Of a DNA stretch of 7,006 bases, positions 1 to 5,323 are shown piece after piece. The notes below the pieces were generated by a model. That model was not told the origin of the DNA, did no database searches, and saw only the letters and a list, made by a program, of their open reading frames with translations. Each line of letters starts with the position of its first letter. The stretch's first letter is position 1. Source of the DNA: an uncultured Corynebacterium sp. (lineage in GTDB: Bacteria > Actinomycetota > Actinomycetes > Mycobacteriales > Mycobacteriaceae); assembly GCA_943908385.1 (NCBI GenBank), contig CALTTF010000085.1, positions 1-7,006 on the forward strand, read 5' to 3'. A program made the position numbers and the translations under genes.

Positions 1-396
1 TACGTCGTCGACATCGAGAAGGCCACGCTCGACAACGAGGCTTTCCGCGACACCCTGTGGACCGGCACAAATCTCCAGCTCACCGTCATGACCATTCCGG
101 CCGGCGGCGAGATCGGCGCTGAGATCCACGACGACCACGACCAGTTCCTCCGCCTCGAGGCCGGCGAGCTGCGCGCGAAGATCGGCCCGAGCGAGGACGA
201 CCTCGAGGTCGACCAGGTCGTCGGCGCCGACTGGGCCGCTTTCGTTCCTGCCGGCAAGTGGCACAACTTCGTCAACGAGTCCGACGCGCCCGCGAAGCTC
301 TACTCCATCTACGCTCCGCCGGAGCACGAGCCGGGCACCCGCCACGAGACCAAGGCGGACGCCGACGGCGACCCGCAGGAGACCGACGGCGTCTAA
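1..396 (+). CDS. Cupin-domain protein, 5'-truncated by window edge
   Basis: The reading frame is open from the first base (first codon TAC) to a TAA at 394-396, giving 131 visible residues; the true start lies upstream. The protein fits a small single-domain cupin (beta-barrel). Cupin motif 1 is seen around residues 35-55, with H43, D45 and Q48 near the usual metal-ligand positions and G55 closing the motif. Motif 2 is clear at residues 83-92 (PAGKWHN, with H88 and N92), followed by a conserved-looking LYSIYAPPEH segment. The tail after residue 115 is acidic and probably disordered. This pattern matches the widespread stand-alone cupins of about 110-140 residues, many of unknown substrate, so only the N-terminal few residues are likely missing. 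The ATG at codon 30 lies inside the domain and is not a credible start. Metal binding and any enzymatic role are inferred from family; no reaction can be assigned. Confidence 0.85.
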   Translation, partial: YVVDIEKATLDNEAFRDTLWTGTNLQLTVMTIPAGGEIGAEIHDDHDQFLRLEAGELRAKIGPSEDDLEVDQVVGADWAAFVPAGKWHNFVNESDAPAKLYSIYAPPEHEPGTRHETKADADGDPQETDGV

Positions 397-413
397 ACGC
401 GCGGCCCCCAGTC

Positions 414-440
414 AAAGCCCAGCATTTTCGCTGGGCTTTT
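414..440 (+). terminator. Rho-independent terminator after the cupin gene
   Basis: A perfect 10-bp stem (AAAGCCCAGC at 414-423, GCTGGGCTTT at 430-439) encloses a 6-base loop and ends in a T run (437-440). It starts 18 bases after the cupin stop codon. The A-rich left foot means it could also work weakly on the other strand. It separates the cupin transcript from the nucleotidase gene. Confidence 0.85.
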
Positions 441-563
441 CGCTTATCGACGTCCCACCCCGACCCTCTTTTCTTGCTGCACCCCAACCACGGGTCACGT
501 CCTTTTCACCTCACAGTCATGAGCTAGCCACATAGCCGTCACGCCTGGTCCATGTGCCTGGCT

Positions 564-569
564 TAGCTT
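564..569 (+). promoter_or_regulatory. Candidate -10 element for the 5'-nucleotidase gene
   Basis: TAGCTT fits the actinobacterial TANNNT -10 pattern. It would place transcription start near 575-577 and give a leader of roughly 98 bases. No good -35 element is visible at the expected distance (about 541-547). The region 441-673 has no gene. It contains three CCTGG pentamers (544, 557, 578), a repeated GAGCTGGC (587-594 and 609-616), and a small hairpin at 612-630. A single TANNNT match in a region this size is weak evidence. Confidence 0.25.
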
Positions 570-611
570 TGAGGTGTCCTGGTTGGGAGCTGGCAACCAC
601 AGCATCGTGAG

Positions 612-630
612 CTGGCCGCTTTCCGGCCGG
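612..630 (+). promoter_or_regulatory. Small GC-rich hairpin in the 5'-nucleotidase leader
   Basis: CTGGCCG (612-618) can pair with CGGCCGG (624-630) through seven pairs, one of them a U-G wobble, around a 5-base loop. It is followed by a pyrimidine-rich, partly T-rich stretch (631-642) and lies 43 bases before the ATG. It resembles a weak attenuator or a stabilising leader hairpin. It may also be chance in GC-rich DNA. Confidence 0.3.
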
Positions 631-657
631 TTTCTCTATTTCATTGCCGCCCTTACC

Positions 658-665
658 GAAAGGTC
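658..665 (+). promoter_or_regulatory. Ribosome binding site deciding the nucleotidase start
   Basis: GAAAGGTC is a good Shine-Dalgarno sequence ending about 8-10 bases before the ATG at 674. It supports that ATG over the in-frame TTG at 644, which lies upstream of this site and would add ten residues in front of the signal peptide. Confidence 0.7.
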
Positions 666-673
666 ACCCCACG

Positions 674-2710
674 ATGCGTAACCGCGTTCTGTGCGCCACC
701 ATCGCCGCGCTGTCCGTCAGCGCCGGCGTCCTCTCCCCCGTCGTCGCTTCCGCCGACGAGAACACCGCCAAGATCTCGATTTCCAATATCACCGACTTCC
801 ACGGCCGCTTCGAGTACGCGGAGAACTCCAAGAAGCCGGAGCAGTCCATCCCCGGCGCCGAGCGCCTGAAGTGCGCCATCGACAAGGAAGCTGAGCCCTT
901 CGGCGACAACCACATCTTCACCTCCTCCGGCGACAACATCGGTGCGTCCCCGTTCGCGGCAATGCTTCTCGACGATGGACCCACAATCGACGTCCTCAAC
1001 GAGATGGGCCTGAAGGTCTCCGCTGTGGGCAACCACGAATTCGACAAGGGCGCCAAGGACCTCACCGACCGCGTCATCCCCGAGGCCGACTTCCCGTACC
1101 TCGCCGCCAACGCCGAGACTGTCAAGGGCACCGAGCCGTACCACGTCGAGGAGGTCGACGGCGTGAAGGTCGCCTTCGTCGGCACCGTCACCGACGACAT
1201 GCCGAACCTGGTCAGCCCGGACGGCATCGAGGGCATCACCTGGAACGACCCGGTCGCCACCACCAACAAGGTGGCCAAGGAGCTCAAGGACTCTGGCAAG
1301 GCTGACGTCGTCGTCGCCCTCGTCCACGCAGGCGGCATCTCCCCGGACAAGTTCGAGAACGTCGACGTCGCATTCCTCGGCCACACCCACACCGTCATCA
1401 ACCAGGATGAGAAGAGCACTCCGATCGTTCTCCAGGCAGGCCAGTACTCCCAGGACTTCGCCAACGTCGACCTGAGCATCGACCGCGCCACCAAGAAGAT
1501 CACTGTCGACGAGGCCAAGGTCGTGGACAACGCGACCATCCTCAGCTGCACTGACAAGAAGTACCCGGAGATCGCCACGATCGTCGACGCCGCGGAGGCG
1601 GAGGCAGAAGAGCAGGGCAAGCAGGTCGTTGCCAAGACCCCGGTCGACTTCACCCGAGGCAAGAACGAGGGCGCTGACTCCGGCTCCAACCGTGGTGTCG
1701 AGTCTTCCCTGAACAACCTCCTCGCCGAGGCCGCCAAGTGGAGTGTCGCCGCTAACTCCAGCGTCACCCCCGACATCGGCATCATGAACGCCGGCGGCGT
1801 CCGTGACGATCTCCCGGCCGGCGACGTCACCTACAAGCAGGCGTTCTCTGTTCAGCCGTTCGGCAACGAGAACTCCTACAAGACTCTCAAGGGCGCCGAT
1901 TTCAAGGAGGCCCTCGAGCAGCAGTGGAAGCCGGGCCAGGACCGCCCGCGTCTGGCTCTGGGCCTGTCGAACAATGTCTCCTACACCTACAATCCGGACG
2001 CTGAGCAGGGCAACCGCATCACCTCCATCACCATCGACGGCAAGCCGATGGACATGGAGAAGGACTACATCGTCGCTGGCTCCACCTTCCTGCTCGGCGG
2101 CGGTGACAGCTTCGACGCTCTCAAGAAGGGCTCCGAGATGTCCAATATCGGGCTTGTCGACGTGGACGCGTTCATCCAGTACCTGAAGAGCGGCGAGGAG
2201 CTCACTCCGCGCGGCCAGTCCGCTGTCGGCGTGAAGGTCGAGCAGCCGCTGAAGGCCGGCCAGGACGCGAAGATCGACCTGTCCTCCCTGATCTACTCCC
2301 AGAACGATGACGCCAAGAAGGTCACCGTCGCACTGGAAAACAAGAAGGGCAAGAAGATCGCTGAAGGTTCCGCCGACATCGACCCGTCCCTCGGCGAGAA
2401 GGGCCTCGGCGAGGCCGGCAAGGCATCGGTGAAGCTCTCTGTCCCGGCTAAGGTTCCGGCGGACGCAGTCCTGCGCATCACCACCGACAAGGGCACCGAC
2501 GTGACCATGCCGGTGAAGGTCGAAGGCGGCCAGGATGGCTCCTCCTCTTCCAGTGAGGATGGCTCCAGTGCTAAGCCGCTGCTGATCGGCCTCGGCGTGA
2601 CCGGCCTGCTGGTCGCTCTCGCCGGCGTGATCGTCGCGTTCGTTCCGCAGTTCGCTCCGGTCCGCGACCAGATCAACGCCGCACTGAAGGACTTCGGCAT
2701 CCAGATCTAG
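674..2710 (+). CDS. ushA: Secreted, membrane-anchored 5'-nucleotidase / UDP-sugar hydrolase (UshA-type)
   Basis: This 678-residue exported metallophosphoesterase of the 5'-nucleotidase family hydrolyses nucleotides and possibly UDP-sugars outside the membrane, releasing phosphate and nucleoside. Residues 1-27 form a Sec signal peptide (MRNR, hydrophobic core, ASA cleavage site). The N-terminal metallophosphatase domain carries the dinuclear-metal motifs: D41-F-H43, GD(87)N(88), GN(120)H(121)E, H218 in LVHAGG, and GH(237)TH(239). The C-terminal nucleotide-binding domain shows NAGGVR (372-377) and FLLGGGDSF (472-480). A roughly 100-residue probable beta-rich domain (about 520-618), a Ser/Asp/Gly linker, and one membrane segment (about 636-658) follow, with a short mildly charged tail. 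There is no LPXTG sorting signal. C67 and C292 are the only cysteines of the mature chain and could form a disulfide. The ATG at 674 is preferred for its ribosome binding site and the signal peptide. In Corynebacterium glutamicum, ushA belongs to the phosphate-starvation response; such control here is an inference. The exact substrate range (NMP, UDP-sugar, NAD) cannot be read from sequence. Confidence 0.92.
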   Translation: MRNRVLCATIAALSVSAGVLSPVVASADENTAKISISNITDFHGRFEYAENSKKPEQSIPGAERLKCAIDKEAEPFGDNHIFTSSGDNIGASPFAAMLLDDGPTIDVLNEMGLKVSAVGNHEFDKGAKDLTDRVIPEADFPYLAANAETVKGTEPYHVEEVDGVKVAFVGTVTDDMPNLVSPDGIEGITWNDPVATTNKVAKELKDSGKADVVVALVHAGGISPDKFENVDVAFLGHTHTVINQDEKSTPIVLQAGQYSQDFANVDLSIDRATKKITVDEAKVVDNATILSCTDKKYPEIATIVDAAEAEAEEQGKQVVAKTPVDFTRGKNEGADSGSNRGVESSLNNLLAEAAKWSVAANSSVTPDIGIMNAGGVRDDLPAGDVTYKQAFSVQPFGNENSYKTLKGADFKEALEQQWKPGQDRPRLALGLSNNVSYTYNPDAEQGNRITSITIDGKPMDMEKDYIVAGSTFLLGGGDSFDALKKGSEMSNIGLVDVDAFIQYLKSGEELTPRGQSAVGVKVEQPLKAGQDAKIDLSSLIYSQNDDAKKVTVALENKKGKKIAEGSADIDPSLGEKGLGEAGKASVKLSVPAKVPADAVLRITTDKGTDVTMPVKVEGGQDGSSSSSEDGSSAKPLLIGLGVTGLLVALAGVIVAFVPQFAPVRDQINAALKDFGIQI

Positions 2711-2727
2711 CCACGCGCTGATTCCGC

Positions 2728-2767
2728 ACCAGCCCTCCTGCCCGCCAGGCAGAGGGCTGGTCTTTTT
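2728..2767 (+). terminator. Strong rho-independent terminator after the nucleotidase gene
   Basis: The left arm at 2728-2742 pairs with GGCAGAGGGCTGGT (2748-2761) as a 14-bp stem with one bulged C and a 5-base loop. TTTTT follows at 2763-2767. It begins 17 bases after the TAG stop codon and insulates the downstream transporter gene. Confidence 0.92.
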
Positions 2768-2772
2768 CCCGC

Positions 2773-2794
2773 GGTCTTACTGCTGAGATAGACC
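2773..2794. promoter_or_regulatory. Imperfect 22-bp palindrome overlapping the MFS -35 (operator candidate)
   Basis: GGTCT at 2773-2777 is mirrored by AGACC at 2790-2794, with further partial symmetry inside (7 of 11 positions per half). The right half is part of the proposed -35 hexamer, where a repressor dimer would block RNA polymerase. Operator function is inferred from position and symmetry only. Confidence 0.4.
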
Positions 2795-2817
2795 CCCGCG
2801 GCGCGAAGGAGTAGATT
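2789..2817 (+). promoter_or_regulatory. Promoter of the MFS transporter gene
   Basis: A -35-like TAGACC (2789-2794, four of six matches to TTGACA) is followed by a 17-base spacer and a TANNNT-type -10, TAGATT (2812-2817). The predicted start of transcription is about 2823-2825. That would give either a leader of about 27 bases with a Shine-Dalgarno before the ATG at 2851, or a leaderless GTG start at 2824. The promoter sits directly behind the preceding gene's terminator, as expected for an independent unit. Confidence 0.55.
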
Positions 2818-2840
2818 TCCGCGGTGTCGAAAGAAAGGGC

Positions 2841-2846
2841 AGGAGG
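2841..2846 (+). promoter_or_regulatory. Ribosome binding site of the MFS gene
   Basis: AGGAGG is a full Shine-Dalgarno core, four bases before the ATG at 2851. The spacing is short but workable. It favours 2851 as the start over the in-frame GTG at 2824. That GTG has its own weaker GAAGGAG at 2805-2811, twelve bases upstream. Confidence 0.6.
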
Positions 2847-2850
2847 CGTA

Positions 2851-4305
2851 ATGGGACAACAGGTATCGGCGTCGCAAAGCAATGCGCGCATCTCCCCGTG
2901 GCCGGCGCTGTGGTCGATGATGGTCGGCTTCTTCATGATTCTTGTGGATTCCACGATCGTCGCCGTCGCCATCCCCGCGATCGCGGAAAGTCTCCAGGCC
3001 ACCTACAACGGCGTGATCTGGGTCAATAGCGCCTACCTGCTGGCGTATGCGGTGCCGCTTCTCATCACTGGGCGCCTCGGCGACCGCTTCGGGCCGCGGC
3101 GGATGTACATGCTCGGCTTGGCAGTTTTCACTGTCTCGTCGCTGGCGTGCGGCCTGGCAGGCTGCGTCGGGGTGCTCATCGCCGCGCGCGCCTTCCAGGG
3201 GCTCGGCGGCGCGATGCTCACGCCGCAGACGATGTCGGTGATGATCCGGACCTTCTCCCCCGCCCAGCGCGGCAGCGCCATGGGCGTGTGGGGCGCGGTC
3301 GCCGGCGTCGCCACGATCGTGGGTCCGCTGCTCGGCGGGATTTTCGTGGACTTAGGCGGCTGGGAGTGGATCTTCTTCGTCAACGTCCCGTTCGGCATCA
3401 TCGGGCTGATCCTGGCCTGGAAGAACGTCCCCAAGCTGGAGTTCACTGCCCGGCGCCTTGACTGGCTCGGCGTCGCGCTGTCCGCAGTGGGGATGTTCTG
3501 CCTCATCTTCGGCATCCAGGAGGGCTCCAATTTCGACTGGGACGCGCGCTCGATCGGGCTCATCGCCCTGGGCGTCGTGTTCATCGCGGCATTCGTCGCC
3601 TGGCAGGCCCGCACCTCCCGCGACGCTCTCGTTCCGCTCTCCCTGTTCGCGGACCGGAATTTCGCGCTCGCATCCGCGGCCATCACCACCGTCGGCTTCG
3701 CGGTGTCCACCTTCGCCATCCCGCTGATGATCTACGTGCAGCGCGTGCAGAATTTCAGCCCCACGATGGCTGCACTTCTCCTCCTGCCGTCGGGTTTGGT
3801 GTCCGGCGCACTGTCCGGGTTCATCGGCAAGCAGACCAATACGCATGACCCGAAGCTGTTCGCGATTGTGGGGCTGGCGGTGGCGTCGATAAGCATCTTT
3901 GCGATGGCGTGGATCACCGACCCGCAGATCAATCCGTACTGGATGCTTCTGATCAGCGTCTTTTATGGTTTCGGTAACTCGCTGATCTGGGGGCCGCTGT
4001 CGATGATCGCGACCCGCAACCTCGATCCGGCACTCGCGGGCGCGGGGTCGAGCGTGTACAACACGGTGCGGCAGGTCGGCGCCGTCATCGGCTCGGCGGC
4101 CGTGGCCGCAGCGATGTCCTCGCAGCTCGCGCAGCGTCTCGGCGACGCGGCCGGGCATTCGGAGACCGGTCCCCTGCCGGAATTCCTGCACGAACCGTTC
4201 GCTGAGGCGATGAGCGTCGCTCTGCTGCTGCCCGCCGGTGTGCTCATGCTCGGTGTCGTTGTCGCCTCGATGTTCGCGAAAACCCGCACATGGAGCGACG
4301 ACTAA
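2851..4305 (+). CDS. MFS drug/metabolite exporter, DHA2 (EmrB/QacA-like) family
   Basis: This integral membrane protein of 484 residues probably exports drugs or metabolites by proton antiport; its substrate is unknown. The DHA2 features are clear. LVDSTIVAVAIPAI sits in the first membrane segment (D33, motif D1). The loop-2/3 motif A is GRLGDRFGPRR (74-84). The antiporter motif C shows GPLLGG in segment 5 (158-163), followed by the typical GGWEWIFFVNVPFGI. Length and hydrophobic pattern fit about 14 membrane segments, with a cytoplasmic N-terminus of about 18 residues. The C-terminal half has the usual lower conservation. The start at 2851 rests on AGGAGG; a GTG at 2824 would add nine residues and would be leaderless. 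The gene has its own promoter and operator-like palindrome, which suggests ligand-responsive repression, although no regulator gene lies in the window. The SDR gene follows after 77 bases. Confidence 0.92.
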   Translation: MGQQVSASQSNARISPWPALWSMMVGFFMILVDSTIVAVAIPAIAESLQATYNGVIWVNSAYLLAYAVPLLITGRLGDRFGPRRMYMLGLAVFTVSSLACGLAGCVGVLIAARAFQGLGGAMLTPQTMSVMIRTFSPAQRGSAMGVWGAVAGVATIVGPLLGGIFVDLGGWEWIFFVNVPFGIIGLILAWKNVPKLEFTARRLDWLGVALSAVGMFCLIFGIQEGSNFDWDARSIGLIALGVVFIAAFVAWQARTSRDALVPLSLFADRNFALASAAITTVGFAVSTFAIPLMIYVQRVQNFSPTMAALLLLPSGLVSGALSGFIGKQTNTHDPKLFAIVGLAVASISIFAMAWITDPQINPYWMLLISVFYGFGNSLIWGPLSMIATRNLDPALAGAGSSVYNTVRQVGAVIGSAAVAAAMSSQLAQRLGDAAGHSETGPLPEFLHEPFAEAMSVALLLPAGVLMLGVVVASMFAKTRTWSDD

Positions 4306-4332
4306 AAGGAAGTATGCCGTAGTTCACATTTT

Positions 4333-4356
4333 TATGGCGCTTTGTCGCACGCCATA
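4333..4356. promoter_or_regulatory. Perfect 7+7 bp palindrome between MFS and SDR genes (operator or terminator)
   Basis: TATGGCG (4333-4339) and CGCCATA (4350-4356) are exact inverted repeats around a 10-base centre. The right arm covers the place where the -35 of the SDR promoter would be, as in a repressor operator. The element is also 27 bases after the MFS stop and is followed by TTTGTTT, so it could be the MFS terminator hairpin; no other terminator is visible there. Both roles are compatible. Confidence 0.55.
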
Positions 4357-4369
4357 TTTGTTTCGGGCT

Positions 4370-4375
4370 TAGAGT
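4370..4375 (+). promoter_or_regulatory. -10 element of a probable leaderless promoter for the SDR gene
   Basis: TAGAGT fits the TANNNT -10 consensus and ends exactly seven bases before the ATG at 4383, so that the A of ATG would be the first transcribed base. No Shine-Dalgarno sequence precedes this ATG or the alternative GTG at 4374, and the GTG overlaps the hexamer itself. Leaderless mRNAs are common in actinobacteria. No good -35 is visible. Confidence 0.5.
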
Positions 4376-4382
4376 GTTTTCT

Positions 4383-5243
4383 ATGTGGAATCCATTTGCC
4401 AAGCCATTTCATGAAGACACCACCGAAACCCCCTACGTGAAGCCCTCGGACTTCGTCGCCGACGCCGCCTCCCGCCCCGCCGCCTTCATCACCGGCGGCG
4501 CCAGCGGCATCGGCAAGGCGACAGCCCAGCGCCTGCTCAACCTCGGCTGGACCGTCGGCGCCTACGACATCCAGGACGTCACCTGGGGCACCGACAACAT
4601 CCCCGACGGTCAGCTCATCACCGGCCATCTCGACGTCACCGACCGCGACGAGTGGGACACCGCTCTGGCTGACTTCACCACCCGCACCAGCGGCCGTCTC
4701 GACTTCCTGTTCAACAACGCCGGCATCATCATCGACGGCCTGCTCGCCGAGCAGGACCCGGAGAAGATCCGCACCCTGGTGGACATCAACTGCCTCGGCG
4801 TCACCTTCGGCGCACAGTCCGCCTACCCGTACCTCAAGGCCACGAAGGACGCCGTCGTGATCAACATGAGCTCCGCGTCCGCCATCTTCGGCCAGCCGGA
4901 AATCTCCACCTACTCCGCCACGAAGTTCTACGTCAACGGCATCACGGAGGCGCTCAGCGTCGAATGGCGTAACGACGACATCCGCGTCCACGACCTCATG
5001 CCCCTCTGGGCCGCCACCCAGGTGGCCAATGTCAACGCCCAGTCCGTGAAGACAATGGGCGTGAACCTCACCCCCGGCGACGTCGCCGATGAAGCCGTCC
5101 GCGTCCTGACCAAGAACGCGCCGTGGGGCAAGTGGGTCCCCCACTACGCAGTCAGCCTCACCGACCGCCTGTTCAAGTGGCTGCGCAAGCCGTTCCCGGA
5201 CCCGATTGCCCAGCTGCTCATGCGCTTCGTGGCTACCTGGTAA
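4383..5243 (+). CDS. Short-chain dehydrogenase/reductase (classical SDR)
   Basis: This 286-residue Rossmann-fold oxidoreductase has an N-terminal extension of about 32 residues before the first strand. The cofactor motif TGGASGIG is at 37-44. D62 at the end of the second strand (AYDI) favours NAD(H) over NADP(H). NNAG is at 111-114. The catalytic triad is S164 (13 residues before the Tyr), Y177 and K181 in YSATK. The C-terminal part (about 245-286) is basic and aromatic (FKWLRKPFPDP, then a hydrophobic end) and may touch the membrane. The substrate, an alcohol or ketone, cannot be told from sequence. The ATG at 4383 is chosen because the -10 hexamer fits leaderless initiation there; a GTG at 4374 would add three residues but has no ribosome binding site. 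The gene follows the MFS exporter by 77 bases, with a palindrome between them, so co-transcription is uncertain. Confidence 0.9.
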   Translation: MWNPFAKPFHEDTTETPYVKPSDFVADAASRPAAFITGGASGIGKATAQRLLNLGWTVGAYDIQDVTWGTDNIPDGQLITGHLDVTDRDEWDTALADFTTRTSGRLDFLFNNAGIIIDGLLAEQDPEKIRTLVDINCLGVTFGAQSAYPYLKATKDAVVINMSSASAIFGQPEISTYSATKFYVNGITEALSVEWRNDDIRVHDLMPLWAATQVANVNAQSVKTMGVNLTPGDVADEAVRVLTKNAPWGKWVPHYAVSLTDRLFKWLRKPFPDPIAQLLMRFVATW

Positions 5244-5262
5244 ACCCGCACCAGAATTCAAA

Positions 5263-5311
5263 GCCCCGCCGGGTTTCAGCGTCATCTCGCTGGAACCCGG
5301 CGGGGCCTTTT
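5263..5311. terminator. Bidirectional terminator between convergent SDR and YhgE-like genes
   Basis: A 13-bp perfect stem (GCCCCGCCGGGTT at 5263-5275, AACCCGGCGGGGC at 5294-5306) continues through a wobble and four more pairs to an 8-base loop. On the plus strand TTTT follows at 5308-5311. On the minus strand the complement of 5260-5262 gives a short TTT. It begins 19 bases after the SDR stop and lies just beyond the stop of the minus-strand gene, so it can serve both. Confidence 0.9.
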
Positions 5312-5323
5312 CGTGTCTTCCCC

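Noticed and set aside
441..540. Possible small gene or RNA between the cupin terminator and the nucleotidase promoter
   Set aside because: I saw no frame with a ribosome binding site, no stable extended fold and no second terminator, so nothing can be supported there.
644..673. TTG at 644 as a longer start for the nucleotidase
   Set aside because: It would place the ribosome binding site inside the coding region and put ten residues before a normal signal peptide.
664..1830. Long open frame on the minus strand opposite the nucleotidase gene (388 codons)
   Set aside because: It is antisense to a gene with full family motifs, and its composition is what GC-rich third positions create on the complementary strand. 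It has no recognisable domain or ribosome binding site.
3352..4191. Minus-strand open frame opposite the MFS gene (279 codons)
   Set aside because: The predicted protein is very rich in Arg, His, Asp and Glu with no hydrophobic core, typical of a shadow frame opposite a membrane protein gene.
4332..5285. Minus-strand open frame opposite the SDR gene (317 codons)
   Set aside because: It overlaps the whole SDR gene and even its terminator. The product is a low-complexity Gly/Val/Asp/Glu chain, an artefact of GC bias.
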